This document shows, piece after piece, positions 51,814 to 60,074 of a stretch of 64,000 bases of DNA. How positions within the stretch are numbered: the first letter of the stretch is position 1; each line of letters opens with the position of its first letter. Source of the stretch: Bin87 sp965217175 (GTDB taxonomy: Bacteria; Chloroflexota; Dehalococcoidia; Lucifugimonadales; UBA3495); the NCBI GenBank assembly GCA_965217175.1, contig OZ244251.1:1054001-1118000 (forward strand), written 5' to 3'. A program made the position numbers and the translations under genes. Below the pieces are notes generated by a model. It worked only from the letters and a program-made list of their open reading frames with translations, did not search any database and was not told the DNA's origin.

Positions 51814-53148
51814 ATGTTGACACAGCCCGGCAACTCCTCCAGCGCTGAAGCGGCCGCCACCACATCTCCACGGGGGTGGGCGGCGCTGATGCTGAACCGG
51901 CTGCACTACAGTTCGGTGGTGCTGTCGTCCTTTGCCTTTGGGTTGTTTCTGCCCTTCGTGCGCGAAGACCTGCACCTGTCCTATCTGCAAATCGGGTTGT
52001 TGCAGGGGGTGTGGTGGATTACGTCCGCCGTGGCGCTGGTACCGCTGAGCGTGGTCTTCAGCAGGATGAACCCAAACCGGCGCGTGATGAGAGCGCTGGC
52101 CGTAATTACGCCGATGGTGTTCTGCCAGGGGCTGGCCGTGGGGTTCTGGACGCTGCTGGCGGCTCGATTCTTTACCGTGCTGACCTATGCGGCGCTGGCT
52201 CCGGTGCGCCCGCTGCTGCTGCGACGTTGGGTGGCTCCGAAAGACTACTCAATCGTAACAGCAGTCGGATTGTCGGTTCATTCGACGCTGATGGCGGGGG
52301 TGTTAACCTTCAGTCCACTGATTATCGTCGCCCTGGGCAGCTGGCGATTGGCGTATTTCATCCAGGGCGGGCTGATGGCGGCGCATTTTTTGATCTGGAC
52401 GACGCTGACGTCCACGGCCAAAGCCGGGCCATCGGTACGGTCGGCGAACGACGGAACGGAGCAATCCAACGACGGAGCACGAGCTAAGGACGCTGCCACC
52501 GCGCTGATGCAGGACGGAGGGGTGTCGCCCATCGGCGCTCTCCGGCGCTATCCGCACGCCTGGCTGTTGGGAACAGTGATGCTTTGCCTGGCGGCGTCGT
52601 GGACTACGGCGCTGACGTTCTTGCCCGTGATCCTGGAAACCGAACGTAACATCGCTATAACTTCGGGCAGCATTCTGTTTGGTTTTCTCTACTATGCCCT
52701 GATTCCGGGAGCGCCGCTGGGTGGTCAGATTTTCAAACGCATAACCGACCGTCGCTTGATGATTCTGATTCCCGCCGTATTCAACACCGGGTTCACGTTT
52801 GCAGCGCTGCTGGCCGGCAATCAGGCGTTGGTGGCCATCGGGTTGACCGGCTTGGGGCTGGTATGGGTCTTTGTGCCGGCGATGGAGGTGCTGCCGTTCG
52901 ATTTCAAGGATATCCACGAACGGGAGGTGTCGGTGATAGCGGCGCTGGTGTTGACGTTCAGCGCGGTGGGATTCGCCGCCGGGCCCCTGGCAGCCGGGAT
53001 CATCGCTGAGTTGTCGGGTTCGCTGATGACGGGAGTGCTGTGCGTGGCAGCCGGCACTAGCGTGGGGGTGATTGCCGCCTTGTTGTTCCCACGCGACCCA
53101 GCGGCGGTGACGCTGCGTCATCGACCCGCCGCGGTTGCCAACACGTAA
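51814..53148 (+). CDS. Major facilitator superfamily transporter
   Basis: A 444-residue protein with 12 predicted helices: LNRLHYSSVVLSSFAFGLFL, then YLQIGLLQGVWWITSAVALV, and second-half segments such as FGFLYYALIPGAPLGGQIFK. A hydrophilic central loop at about residues 205-240 splits the halves. The MFS loop signature is weak (SVVFSRMNPNRRVMRALAVI). Substrate unknown. No ribosome-binding site is well placed before the ATG, so the start is tentative. It sits 150 bp after the FAD oxidoreductase. Confidence 0.78.
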   Translation: MLTQPGNSSSAEAAATTSPRGWAALMLNRLHYSSVVLSSFAFGLFLPFVREDLHLSYLQIGLLQGVWWITSAVALVPLSVVFSRMNPNRRVMRALAVITPMVFCQGLAVGFWTLLAARFFTVLTYAALAPVRPLLLRRWVAPKDYSIVTAVGLSVHSTLMAGVLTFSPLIIVALGSWRLAYFIQGGLMAAHFLIWTTLTSTAKAGPSVRSANDGTEQSNDGARAKDAATALMQDGGVSPIGALRRYPHAWLLGTVMLCLAASWTTALTFLPVILETERNIAITSGSILFGFLYYALIPGAPLGGQIFKRITDRRLMILIPAVFNTGFTFAALLAGNQALVAIGLTGLGLVWVFVPAMEVLPFDFKDIHEREVSVIAALVLTFSAVGFAAGPLAAGIIAELSGSLMTGVLCVAAGTSVGVIAALLFPRDPAAVTLRHRPAAVANT

Positions 53149-53245
53149 ACCGGGATGCAGTGTGATACCATCCTGTTTGCCGGTCGATCTGCCGACTGAC
53201 CGATGCATCGACGGGCGTGCCGGCGCACCGGAGTGATCCGAGAGA

Positions 53246-54625
53246 ATGGCTACCAACATCAACATGCACACCGCACCGGCTGACGTCGGGGACGGAACCA
53301 TACTGCCCAACCTGCTGATGTTCGGCGAGGTGCTGCGACGGCTGGGGCTGGATTTTGGGTCGGCGAACATGCTGGATCTGGTACGGGCCACGGAGTTTGT
53401 GCCGCTGGGGGGAAACCGCAACGATTTTCGTTTGGCGGCGCGGGCATTGCTGGTGCATCGCCGCAGTGATTTGCCCCTGTTTGATGAGGCATTCCAGGTT
53501 TTCTGGAGACCACAGGCTCGCGGCGCAAGCATGAGGGATCTGCGGTCAATGGGAGAGGAACGGCGATATCGGACGCCGCGTGTCATGCCCCACCGGGAGG
53601 ATACCTCGGATGGTCCGCCCGGCGAGGACATGCCGCCCGACGACGCGGGAGACCGTCAGCCGGTGGTGGACCTGCAGCGATCATTCAGCGCCCGCGAAGT
53701 GCTGCGCCAACGAGATTTCGCCGAATACACCGCCAACGAGGTGGCGGCAGCTCGGGGGATGATGGCAGACCTGGTGTGGGATTTGGGCAGCCGGCGGACA
53801 CGTCGCCTGATGTGGGGAGACGGGTCAGATATCGACCTGCGCAGGAGTATGCGCCGGAGTCTGGCCTACGGCGGCGAAATGCTGGATATCGCCTACCGCC
53901 GGAGGAAGACCAAGCCGCGACCACTGGTGCTGATTTGCGATGTGAGCGGCTCCATGGAGCGGTACACCAGAATGCTGTTGCACTTCGTGCACACGGTGGC
54001 GGTGAGCGGGCAGCAGCTGGAGGCGTTTTTGTTCGCCACCCGATTGACCCGCGTGACCCGTCATCTGGCGCACCGGGGAGTCGATCAGGCGGTGGCCGAT
54101 GTGGCCCATGCGGTTCCCGACTGGGCGGGTGGGACGCGCATCGGCGAGGCGATTAAGGGTTTCAATTACCAGTGGGCGCGCCGGGTGCTGCGTGGCGGCG
54201 CGGTGGTGCTGGTGATTTCGGACGGCTGGGACCGGGGCGAGCCGGAGCTGTTGTCGCGGGAGATGGCGCGATTGCAACGCAGCTGCCACCGCTTGATCTG
54301 GCTGAATCCATTGCTGGGGTCGCCGACCTACGAACCACTAACCCGCGGGATGCAGGCGGCGTTGCCGTACATCGACGATTTCATGCCGGCCCACAACCTG
54401 CACAGCCTGGATGAGTTGGCGCGGCATCTGAACCAGTTAACGTCGCGACGGAAGGCTCCGCGCAGCAACCGCCGGGTCGCCACCGACGAATCGGGCGAGA
54501 CAGCCGCAGTTACGACCCACGACGGCGGGGCTGCGGCCAATGTGAGACGCCAGTTGAACCCCGCCCTGGCGCCCACGTTCAGGCATCCGCTGTGGGGACA
54601 CCCCAACATGCCGGGCGGCGGCTGA
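53246..54625 (+). CDS. VWA-domain protein, CoxE-like
   Basis: A 459-residue protein. The first half is helical (LLMFGEVLRRLGLDFGSANM), and an acidic, Pro-rich segment with a 'PGEDMPPDDAGD' stretch follows. The VWA domain has an intact MIDAS: PLVLICDVSGSMERYTRMLL (DxSxS), then a Thr in WAGGTRIGEAI and an Asp in ISDGWDRGEPELL. This is the partner protein of MoxR-type ATPases; in CO dehydrogenase clusters CoxD and CoxE mature the molybdenum site. No CO dehydrogenase is visible here; the nearest molybdenum enzyme is at 43925. Confidence 0.87.
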   Translation: MATNINMHTAPADVGDGTILPNLLMFGEVLRRLGLDFGSANMLDLVRATEFVPLGGNRNDFRLAARALLVHRRSDLPLFDEAFQVFWRPQARGASMRDLRSMGEERRYRTPRVMPHREDTSDGPPGEDMPPDDAGDRQPVVDLQRSFSAREVLRQRDFAEYTANEVAAARGMMADLVWDLGSRRTRRLMWGDGSDIDLRRSMRRSLAYGGEMLDIAYRRRKTKPRPLVLICDVSGSMERYTRMLLHFVHTVAVSGQQLEAFLFATRLTRVTRHLAHRGVDQAVADVAHAVPDWAGGTRIGEAIKGFNYQWARRVLRGGAVVLVISDGWDRGEPELLSREMARLQRSCHRLIWLNPLLGSPTYEPLTRGMQAALPYIDDFMPAHNLHSLDELARHLNQLTSRRKAPRSNRRVATDESGETAAVTTHDGGAAANVRRQLNPALAPTFRHPLWGHPNMPGGG

Positions 54626-54676
54626 AGGCGCGGCGAGCCGGTTAGGTCAGTACCCGTAGGGTCAGCGCCGTCGGGG

Positions 54677-55051
54677 TCAGTATTGGAAGTCGGTTTCGGC
54701 GGCCCAGGCCTGAACACCGCGGCGGAAAGCCAGGGCTCCCATGGGTGCGATAACAGCCTGCATGGCTTCCAGTATCTCCCGTGGAGTGGCTCCCTCGCTG
54801 AGCGCCACGCGCATGTGCGCCTGAATTTGCTCCTGGTCGGCGCGCAATGCGACCTCCACGCAGATTTGCAGCAGCTCTTTCGTCTTGCGATCCAGCAACC
54901 GTTGGCCGGTGTAGGTCGCCTCGATGAACTCGCCGTATTTCTGCGTCCACTCGGGGTCGGCGAGGGCGTTGATACGGTGCATTTCCAGGGTGTAGCCGCG
55001 GGTTCGGGCGGCTTCTTCGATCAGACGTTGGGCTTCGGTGTTGTCGGGCAT
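54677..55051 (-). CDS. Carboxymuconolactone decarboxylase-family protein
   Basis: A 124-residue AhpD-like protein. KTKELLQICVEVALRADQEQ and IQAHMRVALSEGATPREILE match the family, as does the ending AAETDFQY. The typical CxxC thiol pair is absent: only one Cys (in QICVEV) is present, and the segment that normally holds CxxC reads ADQEQIQAH. A peroxidase role is therefore unlikely and a decarboxylase-like or unknown role more so. It stands alone. Confidence 0.75.
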   Translation of the reverse strand: MPDNTEAQRLIEEAARTRGYTLEMHRINALADPEWTQKYGEFIEATYTGQRLLDRKTKELLQICVEVALRADQEQIQAHMRVALSEGATPREILEAMQAVIAPMGALAFRRGVQAWAAETDFQY

Positions 55052-55107
55052 TGGTTCAGTCCTCTGGTTGGTGAGATTGCGGTGGGGAAAGTGTGGTGTT
55101 CATCAGG

Positions 55108-55145
55108 GGGATTGCCACGTCGCTATGCTCCTCGCAATTGCAATG
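55108..55145. repeat. R1-like fragment
   Basis: GATTGCCACGTCGCTATGCT with the CCTCGCAAT end; a short relic between two minus-strand genes. Confidence 0.55.
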
Positions 55146-55205
55146 AGTTGTGCGTGCCGGGCAATGACTTCGGAAACGTTTTCGATTCATTGGCGCATTG
55201 ACGGA

Positions 55206-56294
55206 TTACAGGTCGTAATGAGTGCGGGCAGCCGCCTGGAGGGGGTCGTCCTGCTGGAACAGGTCGGGGTGTTTACCCCGGGCCAGCGCCAGGTGATAGG
55301 TAAAGAGCTGGAGGGGGGCCACGCTGATGATGGGCATCAGATTGGGCGGGCAAGCGGGCAACGGGAAGATGCGGGCCCCCGTGGCAAGCACCGACGGGTC
55401 CGGTTCGCCCATCAACGCCCATACCGGTGCGCCCAGTTCGCGGGCGGCCAGGGACAGGTTGAGGGTGCGGCCACGGTCGTCACCGGGCGGCGCGATGAGG
55501 GTCAGAAGGCAATCTGAGTCAAGGGAGCAGAAGGGGCCGTGAAGCAACTGCTCCATCTGGAAGCCCTCGCAGTCGGCGCGGCTGGTCTCCTTGATTTTGA
55601 GGGCGACCTCGTAGGCGTTGGCGCGGTGGGCACCCCAGCCGGCGGAGATGAAGCGGCGGCGCGATTGATTGTCCAGCGCAACTCCCCTGATATCGTCCTC
55701 GGCGGCCAGGACTTGCGACATTAGGTTGGGCAGTGCATCCACCTGGTTATAGGCGGGGTCGCTGGCGTCCCGGCCGGTTTGGGCAGCGATGGCCCGGTTG
55801 AGCATGGCGATGACGGTGAGGGCGGTGGTGTAGCTGACGGTGAACGCCGACGATATCTCGGGGGATACAGTGTGAATCAACCGGTTGGCAGCCTGAATGC
55901 GCGGGCCGGGCGCGGTTGAGGTGATGGCTACGGTGAATGCGCCGGTGGACCGGGCATAGTCCAGCGCGTCGTAGGAGGAGCGCTTGGTTCCCCGGTGGCT
56001 GAAGATGATCACGGCGTCGTCCGGTGTTACGCGCGGAGGAGCGGTGCAGAATTCGAACGAGTTGCAGGCGAAGGTTTCGGGGCCGGCGGTGAGCATGTGC
56101 TGGGCGGCCAGCGCGGCGTGCCAGGATGTGCCGATACCGACCAGATAGATCCGGCGGCGGGCGGCCAGCGCAGGACCCAGGTCATCGCAGATGGCAGATT
56201 GGCTGGCCAACACCGATGCGATTGCGTCGGGTTGCGACACGATCGCGTCGTACATGTAGTAGGGGTGGGACTGTCGGAGTGCGGGTGTGGTCAT
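55206..56294 (-). CDS. SIS-domain sugar isomerase-like protein (GlmS C-terminal type)
   Basis: A 362-residue protein with tandem sugar isomerase domains resembling the isomerase half of glucosamine-6-phosphate synthase (GlmS) or AgaS. It has IYLVGIGTSWHAALAAQHML, then AVIIFSHRGTKRSSYDALDY, and in the second half ETSRADCEGFQMEQLLHGPF (equivalent to the conserved E-E-HGP segment). There is no glutaminase domain. The ATG at 56294 has AGGGGA upstream; longer frames up to 56516 have no site. The substrate is a sugar phosphate; which one is unknown. Confidence 0.82.
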   Translation of the reverse strand: MTTPALRQSHPYYMYDAIVSQPDAIASVLASQSAICDDLGPALAARRRIYLVGIGTSWHAALAAQHMLTAGPETFACNSFEFCTAPPRVTPDDAVIIFSHRGTKRSSYDALDYARSTGAFTVAITSTAPGPRIQAANRLIHTVSPEISSAFTVSYTTALTVIAMLNRAIAAQTGRDASDPAYNQVDALPNLMSQVLAAEDDIRGVALDNQSRRRFISAGWGAHRANAYEVALKIKETSRADCEGFQMEQLLHGPFCSLDSDCLLTLIAPPGDDRGRTLNLSLAARELGAPVWALMGEPDPSVLATGARIFPLPACPPNLMPIISVAPLQLFTYHLALARGKHPDLFQQDDPLQAAARTHYDL

Positions 56295-56484
56295 GGTTAT
56301 TAGGTTCCCCTGATTATCCGCGTAGACGGGCGTTCGACGGCGGGCGAGTCTGGATGACATGATAGCAGGGAGCCGCGCGGCGGGGACGGGGGCTGGCAAC
56401 TGCTGTGTTATGATTGCGCTGCCGGCGGAGCAGGTTACATAACCGAGGCCGACCGGCGCTATGATACGCACAGGAGGCTCGATT

Positions 56485-57510
56485 ATGCCATTCGGAGGCA
56501 ATGACTGGCTCGCCACCCGGCCGGAAGAAACGCTGGAGCCAGAGATACCAATTTGCGACCCGCACCATCATTTTTGGGATTACCGCACCGAGCGGATTCC
56601 CTACCAGCGCTACCTGCTGCACGAGCTGGCCGAAGATATCAACAGCGGTCATAACGTACGCTCCACGGTGTTTGTGGAGGCACGGTCGATGTATCGCAGC
56701 ACGGGCCCGGAGGAAATGCGTCCGGTGGGCGAGGTGGAATTTGTGCAGGGCCTGGCGGCGGCATCGGCCAACGGACTCTACGGGCCGGGTCGGGCGGCAG
56801 CATCCATCGTGGGACATGCGAATCTGCACCTGGGCGATGGCGTGAAACCGGTGCTGGAGGCGTTGCAGGCAGCCAGCCCCAACCGGTTCCGCGGTATCCG
56901 CCACTCGGTTACCTGGGACCCGCATCCAGAGATTGAGAATACCGCGGCGCACAACCAGCAGGGTCAGCTGGCCAGCGACAACTTCATGGCCGGCGCCAGG
57001 GTCCTGGCAAGCATGGGCCTAACGCTGGAAGGCTGGATGTATTTCCCGCAGCTGCCGGAACTGGCCGATTTCGCCAAAGCCGTACCCGACCTGACCATCA
57101 TCCTGAACCACATCGGCGGTCTGCTGCGCACCGGCCCGTATGGAAACAACCAGGAAGAAGTGCTGGACACGTGGCGCAAGGGCATCACCGCCGCTGCGTC
57201 GGCTCCCAACGTGGTGATCAAGCTGGGCGGCATCGGGATGCCCCGCACCGGCTTTGACTGGCACGAGCGGACCGTCCCCATCGGCTCCGAGGAACTGGCG
57301 GAAGGCATGGCGCCGTTCATGCAGCACTGTATCGAACAGTTCGGGCCGGATCGCTGCATGTTCGAGAGCAACTTCCCGGTGGACAAGGTGTCCTATTCGT
57401 ACAACGTGATGTACAACGCCTTCAAGCGTCTGTCCAGCGGATACTCGGCCACGGAGCGCGCTGCCATGTTCCATGACACCGCCGCCCGCGTGTACCGCGT
57501 GGAGATCTAA
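56485..57510 (+). CDS. Amidohydrolase, COG3618 (lactonase) type, copy 1
   Basis: A 341-residue TIM-barrel hydrolase. PICDPHHHFWDYRTERIPYQ carries the metal-binding HxH of this family, with later STVFVEARSMYRSTGP, NRFRGIRHSVTWDPHPEIEN, DLTIILNHIGGLLRTG (metal His), and RCMFESNFPVDK near the C-terminus (catalytic Asp region). Family members hydrolyse lactones or related rings. AGGAGG is 6-7 nt before the ATG; a TATGAT -10 box lies just upstream of it. A close paralogue follows after 66 bp. Confidence 0.88.
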   Translation: MPFGGNDWLATRPEETLEPEIPICDPHHHFWDYRTERIPYQRYLLHELAEDINSGHNVRSTVFVEARSMYRSTGPEEMRPVGEVEFVQGLAAASANGLYGPGRAAASIVGHANLHLGDGVKPVLEALQAASPNRFRGIRHSVTWDPHPEIENTAAHNQQGQLASDNFMAGARVLASMGLTLEGWMYFPQLPELADFAKAVPDLTIILNHIGGLLRTGPYGNNQEEVLDTWRKGITAAASAPNVVIKLGGIGMPRTGFDWHERTVPIGSEELAEGMAPFMQHCIEQFGPDRCMFESNFPVDKVSYSYNVMYNAFKRLSSGYSATERAAMFHDTAARVYRVEI

Positions 57511-57576
57511 GCAACACACAGTCCCAACGCCCGATGCACCGCCGTTCCCAACGGATTCGACCAAGGAGGCAGGATT

Positions 57577-58596
57577 ATGGCAGCACCGATCAACGACTGG
57601 CTGGCTCAAACGGTTGAGCCGACCCTGGAACCTGATTTGTCCATCTGCGACCCGCATCACCATTTTTGGGATCAGCGACCCGACCGGGTTGAGCCACGCT
57701 ACATGCTGGACCAGCTCATGGCCGACACCGGCAGCGGCCACAACATTGTGTCCACGGTGTTTGTGGAGGCGCGGTCGATGTACCGGGACGGGGCATCGGA
57801 CGAGATGCGCCCCGTCGGCGAGATGGAATTCGTGCAGGGCATCGCTGCCCAGAGCGCCAGCGGCATCTACGGCAACACCCGCGCGGCTCACGGGATTGTG
57901 GGCCATGCGAATCTGCACCTGGGGAGCAATGTGCGCCCGGTGCTGGAAGCGTTGCGCGCGGCCAGCCCCAACCGGTTCAGCGGCATCCGCCACGGCGTGG
58001 GATGGGACCCTCATCCGGAGATTGCCAGCCCCGGCGCGTATCCGTTCCCGAATCAACTTGCCAGTGACCACTACCGGGCCGGCGCCCGGGTGCTGGCCGA
58101 AATGAACCTGTCGCTGGATGTGTCGTGTTTGCATCCGCAACTGCCCGAGGTGGCCGATTTCGCCCGGGCCGTTCCCGACCTGACCATCGTGCTGAACCAT
58201 GTGGGCGGCCTGATGCGTACGGGACCGTATGCCAGTAATCCGGACGAAACGATGGCCAACTGGCGCGCCGGGATCGCGGCGGCAGCCTCGGCTCCCAACG
58301 TGGTGCTCAAGCTGGGCGGCGTCGGGATGGCTCGCACGGGGTTCGACTGGCATCAACGCTCGACACCGGTTGGCTCAGAAGAGGTGGCGACGTCGATCGA
58401 CCCGATTATGCGTTACTGCATCGAACAATTCGGGCCGAGCCGCTGTATGTTCGAGAGCAACTTCCCGGTGGACAAGGAATCGTTCTCGTATCATGTGATG
58501 TGGAACGCCTTCAAGCGAATGTCGGCGGACTTTTCGGCCAGCGAGCGGGCGGATATGTTCCACGATTGCGCGGCGCGGGCGTATCGTTTGGGGTAG
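57577..58596 (+). CDS. Amidohydrolase, COG3618 (lactonase) type, copy 2
   Basis: A 339-residue paralogue of the preceding gene, aligned without large gaps: LSICDPHHHFWDQRPDRVEP, the same STVFVEARSMYRDGASDEMR block, RFSGIRHGVGWDPHPEIASP, TIVLNHVGGLMRTGPY, and RCMFESNFPVDKESFSYHVM. The two genes were probably produced by tandem duplication and have diverged. AGGAGG precedes the ATG. It could act on a different lactone or related ring, or at a successive step of one pathway. Transcribed with copy 1. Confidence 0.88.
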   Translation: MAAPINDWLAQTVEPTLEPDLSICDPHHHFWDQRPDRVEPRYMLDQLMADTGSGHNIVSTVFVEARSMYRDGASDEMRPVGEMEFVQGIAAQSASGIYGNTRAAHGIVGHANLHLGSNVRPVLEALRAASPNRFSGIRHGVGWDPHPEIASPGAYPFPNQLASDHYRAGARVLAEMNLSLDVSCLHPQLPEVADFARAVPDLTIVLNHVGGLMRTGPYASNPDETMANWRAGIAAAASAPNVVLKLGGVGMARTGFDWHQRSTPVGSEEVATSIDPIMRYCIEQFGPSRCMFESNFPVDKESFSYHVMWNAFKRMSADFSASERADMFHDCAARAYRLG

Positions 58597-58654
58597 GAAG
58601 GTTGCGTGTCATTGCGGAGGGTGTTCAGACGTATCATTCCGGTTACCGCATAAA

Positions 58655-58705
58655 GTTCTGTCCCCGTAGCGAGATTGCCGCGCTTCGCTCGCAATGACAG
58701 TAGCG
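58655..58705. repeat. R1-like fragment
   Basis: GATTGCCGCGCTTCGCTCGCAATGACAG-type sequence, an R1 relative with a GCTTCGCTCG variant. The 58597-58837 gap has no gene. Confidence 0.5.
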
Positions 58706-58837
58706 GGAGGATGGGTTGCCCGCGCACCCCTCCCCTCTACCGGCGAGAGGGAATAATTGAGCTTGAATTTTTCAGAACGCGAGCGGGCCATTTTCCCGGA
58801 GCGGACCGGCAGCATGGATCTCATCAGGAGGTTGAAC

Positions 58838-59506
58838 TTGGCAATGGATCCCAGGAGTTTCCCACCGGAGTTTTTCCAGCGGGAAGACGAGAGCAATGAC
58901 GCCGAGTTTTACACCATGCCGCGGCTGGTGGTTCACATTGACGATGGGGCCATTGACGCGGTGGGCAAGCTGTTTCGGCGGTTGATACCGGAGCAGGCCG
59001 AAGTGCTGGACCTGATGACCAGTTGGCGGACCCACTGGCCCGACGATCACCCGCGCAAACGGATCGTGGGTCTGGGTATGAATGCTGCCGAGATGGCCGA
59101 CAACCCGCAACTGACCGAATACGTCCTGCGGGACATCAACGCCGATCCATCACTGCCCTTCGATGATGAGTCTTTCGATGCCGTGGTGATCACGGTGTCG
59201 GTGCAGTACCTGACCCACCCACTGGATGTGTTCTCGGAAGTTTCCAGGATACTGCGGCCGGGTGGGGTATTTGTGGTTTCGTTTTCCAACCGGTGCTTCC
59301 CCACCAAGGCGGTGCGGGTGTGGAGAGGGACCAACGACGAAGACCACATCGAGCTGGTAGCGTCATATATGCACCACGCCGGAGGATTGGCTGGGGTGCG
59401 GGGCGGGTTGTCCAACGCTGACGACTCGCCGCCCTCGGATCCGCTGTTCGCGGTATTTTCGTACAAGGGGCTGGAAACCACGGAGCCGGAGACCGCCGCC
59501 GGCTGA
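58838..59506 (+). CDS. SAM-dependent methyltransferase
   Basis: About 222 residues. The N-terminal part is family-typical (FFQREDESNDAEFYTMPRLV). The SAM fold follows: VLDLMTSWRTHWPDD (glycine-loop equivalent), INADPSLPFDDESFDAVVIT (motif II) and SRILRPGGVFVVSFSN (motif III). AGGAGG lies 6 nt upstream of a TTG at 58838, which I use; an ATG at 58844 and a TTG at 58757 are alternatives. The substrate is not known. It has a single-gene arrangement between repeats. Confidence 0.75.
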   Translation: MAMDPRSFPPEFFQREDESNDAEFYTMPRLVVHIDDGAIDAVGKLFRRLIPEQAEVLDLMTSWRTHWPDDHPRKRIVGLGMNAAEMADNPQLTEYVLRDINADPSLPFDDESFDAVVITVSVQYLTHPLDVFSEVSRILRPGGVFVVSFSNRCFPTKAVRVWRGTNDEDHIELVASYMHHAGGLAGVRGGLSNADDSPPSDPLFAVFSYKGLETTEPETAAG

Positions 59507-59532
59507 ACCCGGGCCGAACCGCCTGGCGGTGA

Positions 59533-59997
59533 TCAGTCGGCTACTTCCAGAATCATCTCCACTTCCACGGGTGCGCCCCTGGGAAGGGCGGCCATACCGA
59601 CTGCGGAACGGGCGTGGCGTCCGGATTCGCCGTAGAGCTCCACGAGCAGGTCGGATGCACCGTTGCCCACAAGGGGTTGCTGGTCGAAGGATGGGTCGCT
59701 GTTGACCATCACCAGCAGCTTGACGACACGCTGCACCTTGTCCAGATCGCCGATTATGCTTTTGGCAGCGGAGAGGCAATTGACGGCGCTCTGGCGGGCG
59801 GCGGCAGCGCCCTCTTCGACGCTGACCTCGCTTCCCAGCTTGCCGGTGTGAGGCATGGTGCCGTCGGGTAATCGGGGCAGGTTGCCGGATACAAACACCA
59901 GGTTGCCGGTGCGGACTGCCGGCACGAAGTTGCCAATGGCCGGATTGGGTTCGGTAACGGTAAGACCCATCTCGGCCAGTTTGCGTTCGATTTCCAT
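59533..59997 (-). CDS. RidA/YjgF-family protein
   Basis: A 154-residue RidA-like trimeric protein: LVFVSGNLPRLPDGTMPHTG, SAVNCLSAAKSIIGDLDKVQ, and RHARSAVGMAALPRGAPVEV then EMILEVAD. This subgroup (about 150 residues, with 'SGNLPRLPDG') is distinct from the classical enamine deaminase RidA and its key Arg is the one in RSAVG. ATG at 59997 follows AGGAGAG; an ATG at 60045 is in frame without a site. Converges with the methyltransferase gene. Confidence 0.87.
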   Translation of the reverse strand: MEIERKLAEMGLTVTEPNPAIGNFVPAVRTGNLVFVSGNLPRLPDGTMPHTGKLGSEVSVEEGAAAARQSAVNCLSAAKSIIGDLDKVQRVVKLLVMVNSDPSFDQQPLVGNGASDLLVELYGESGRHARSAVGMAALPRGAPVEVEMILEVAD

Positions 59998-60074
59998 TTG
60001 GGGACTCTCCTGTAAATGTATTGGGGGACGCAGCGGCGTGAACAATATAGATTGGTTCTATGCTATCGGGGTTT

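Noticed and set aside
57019..58356. 445-codon minus-strand frame across both amidohydrolases
   Set aside because: Spans two real genes in antisense and their intergenic gap; no motif.
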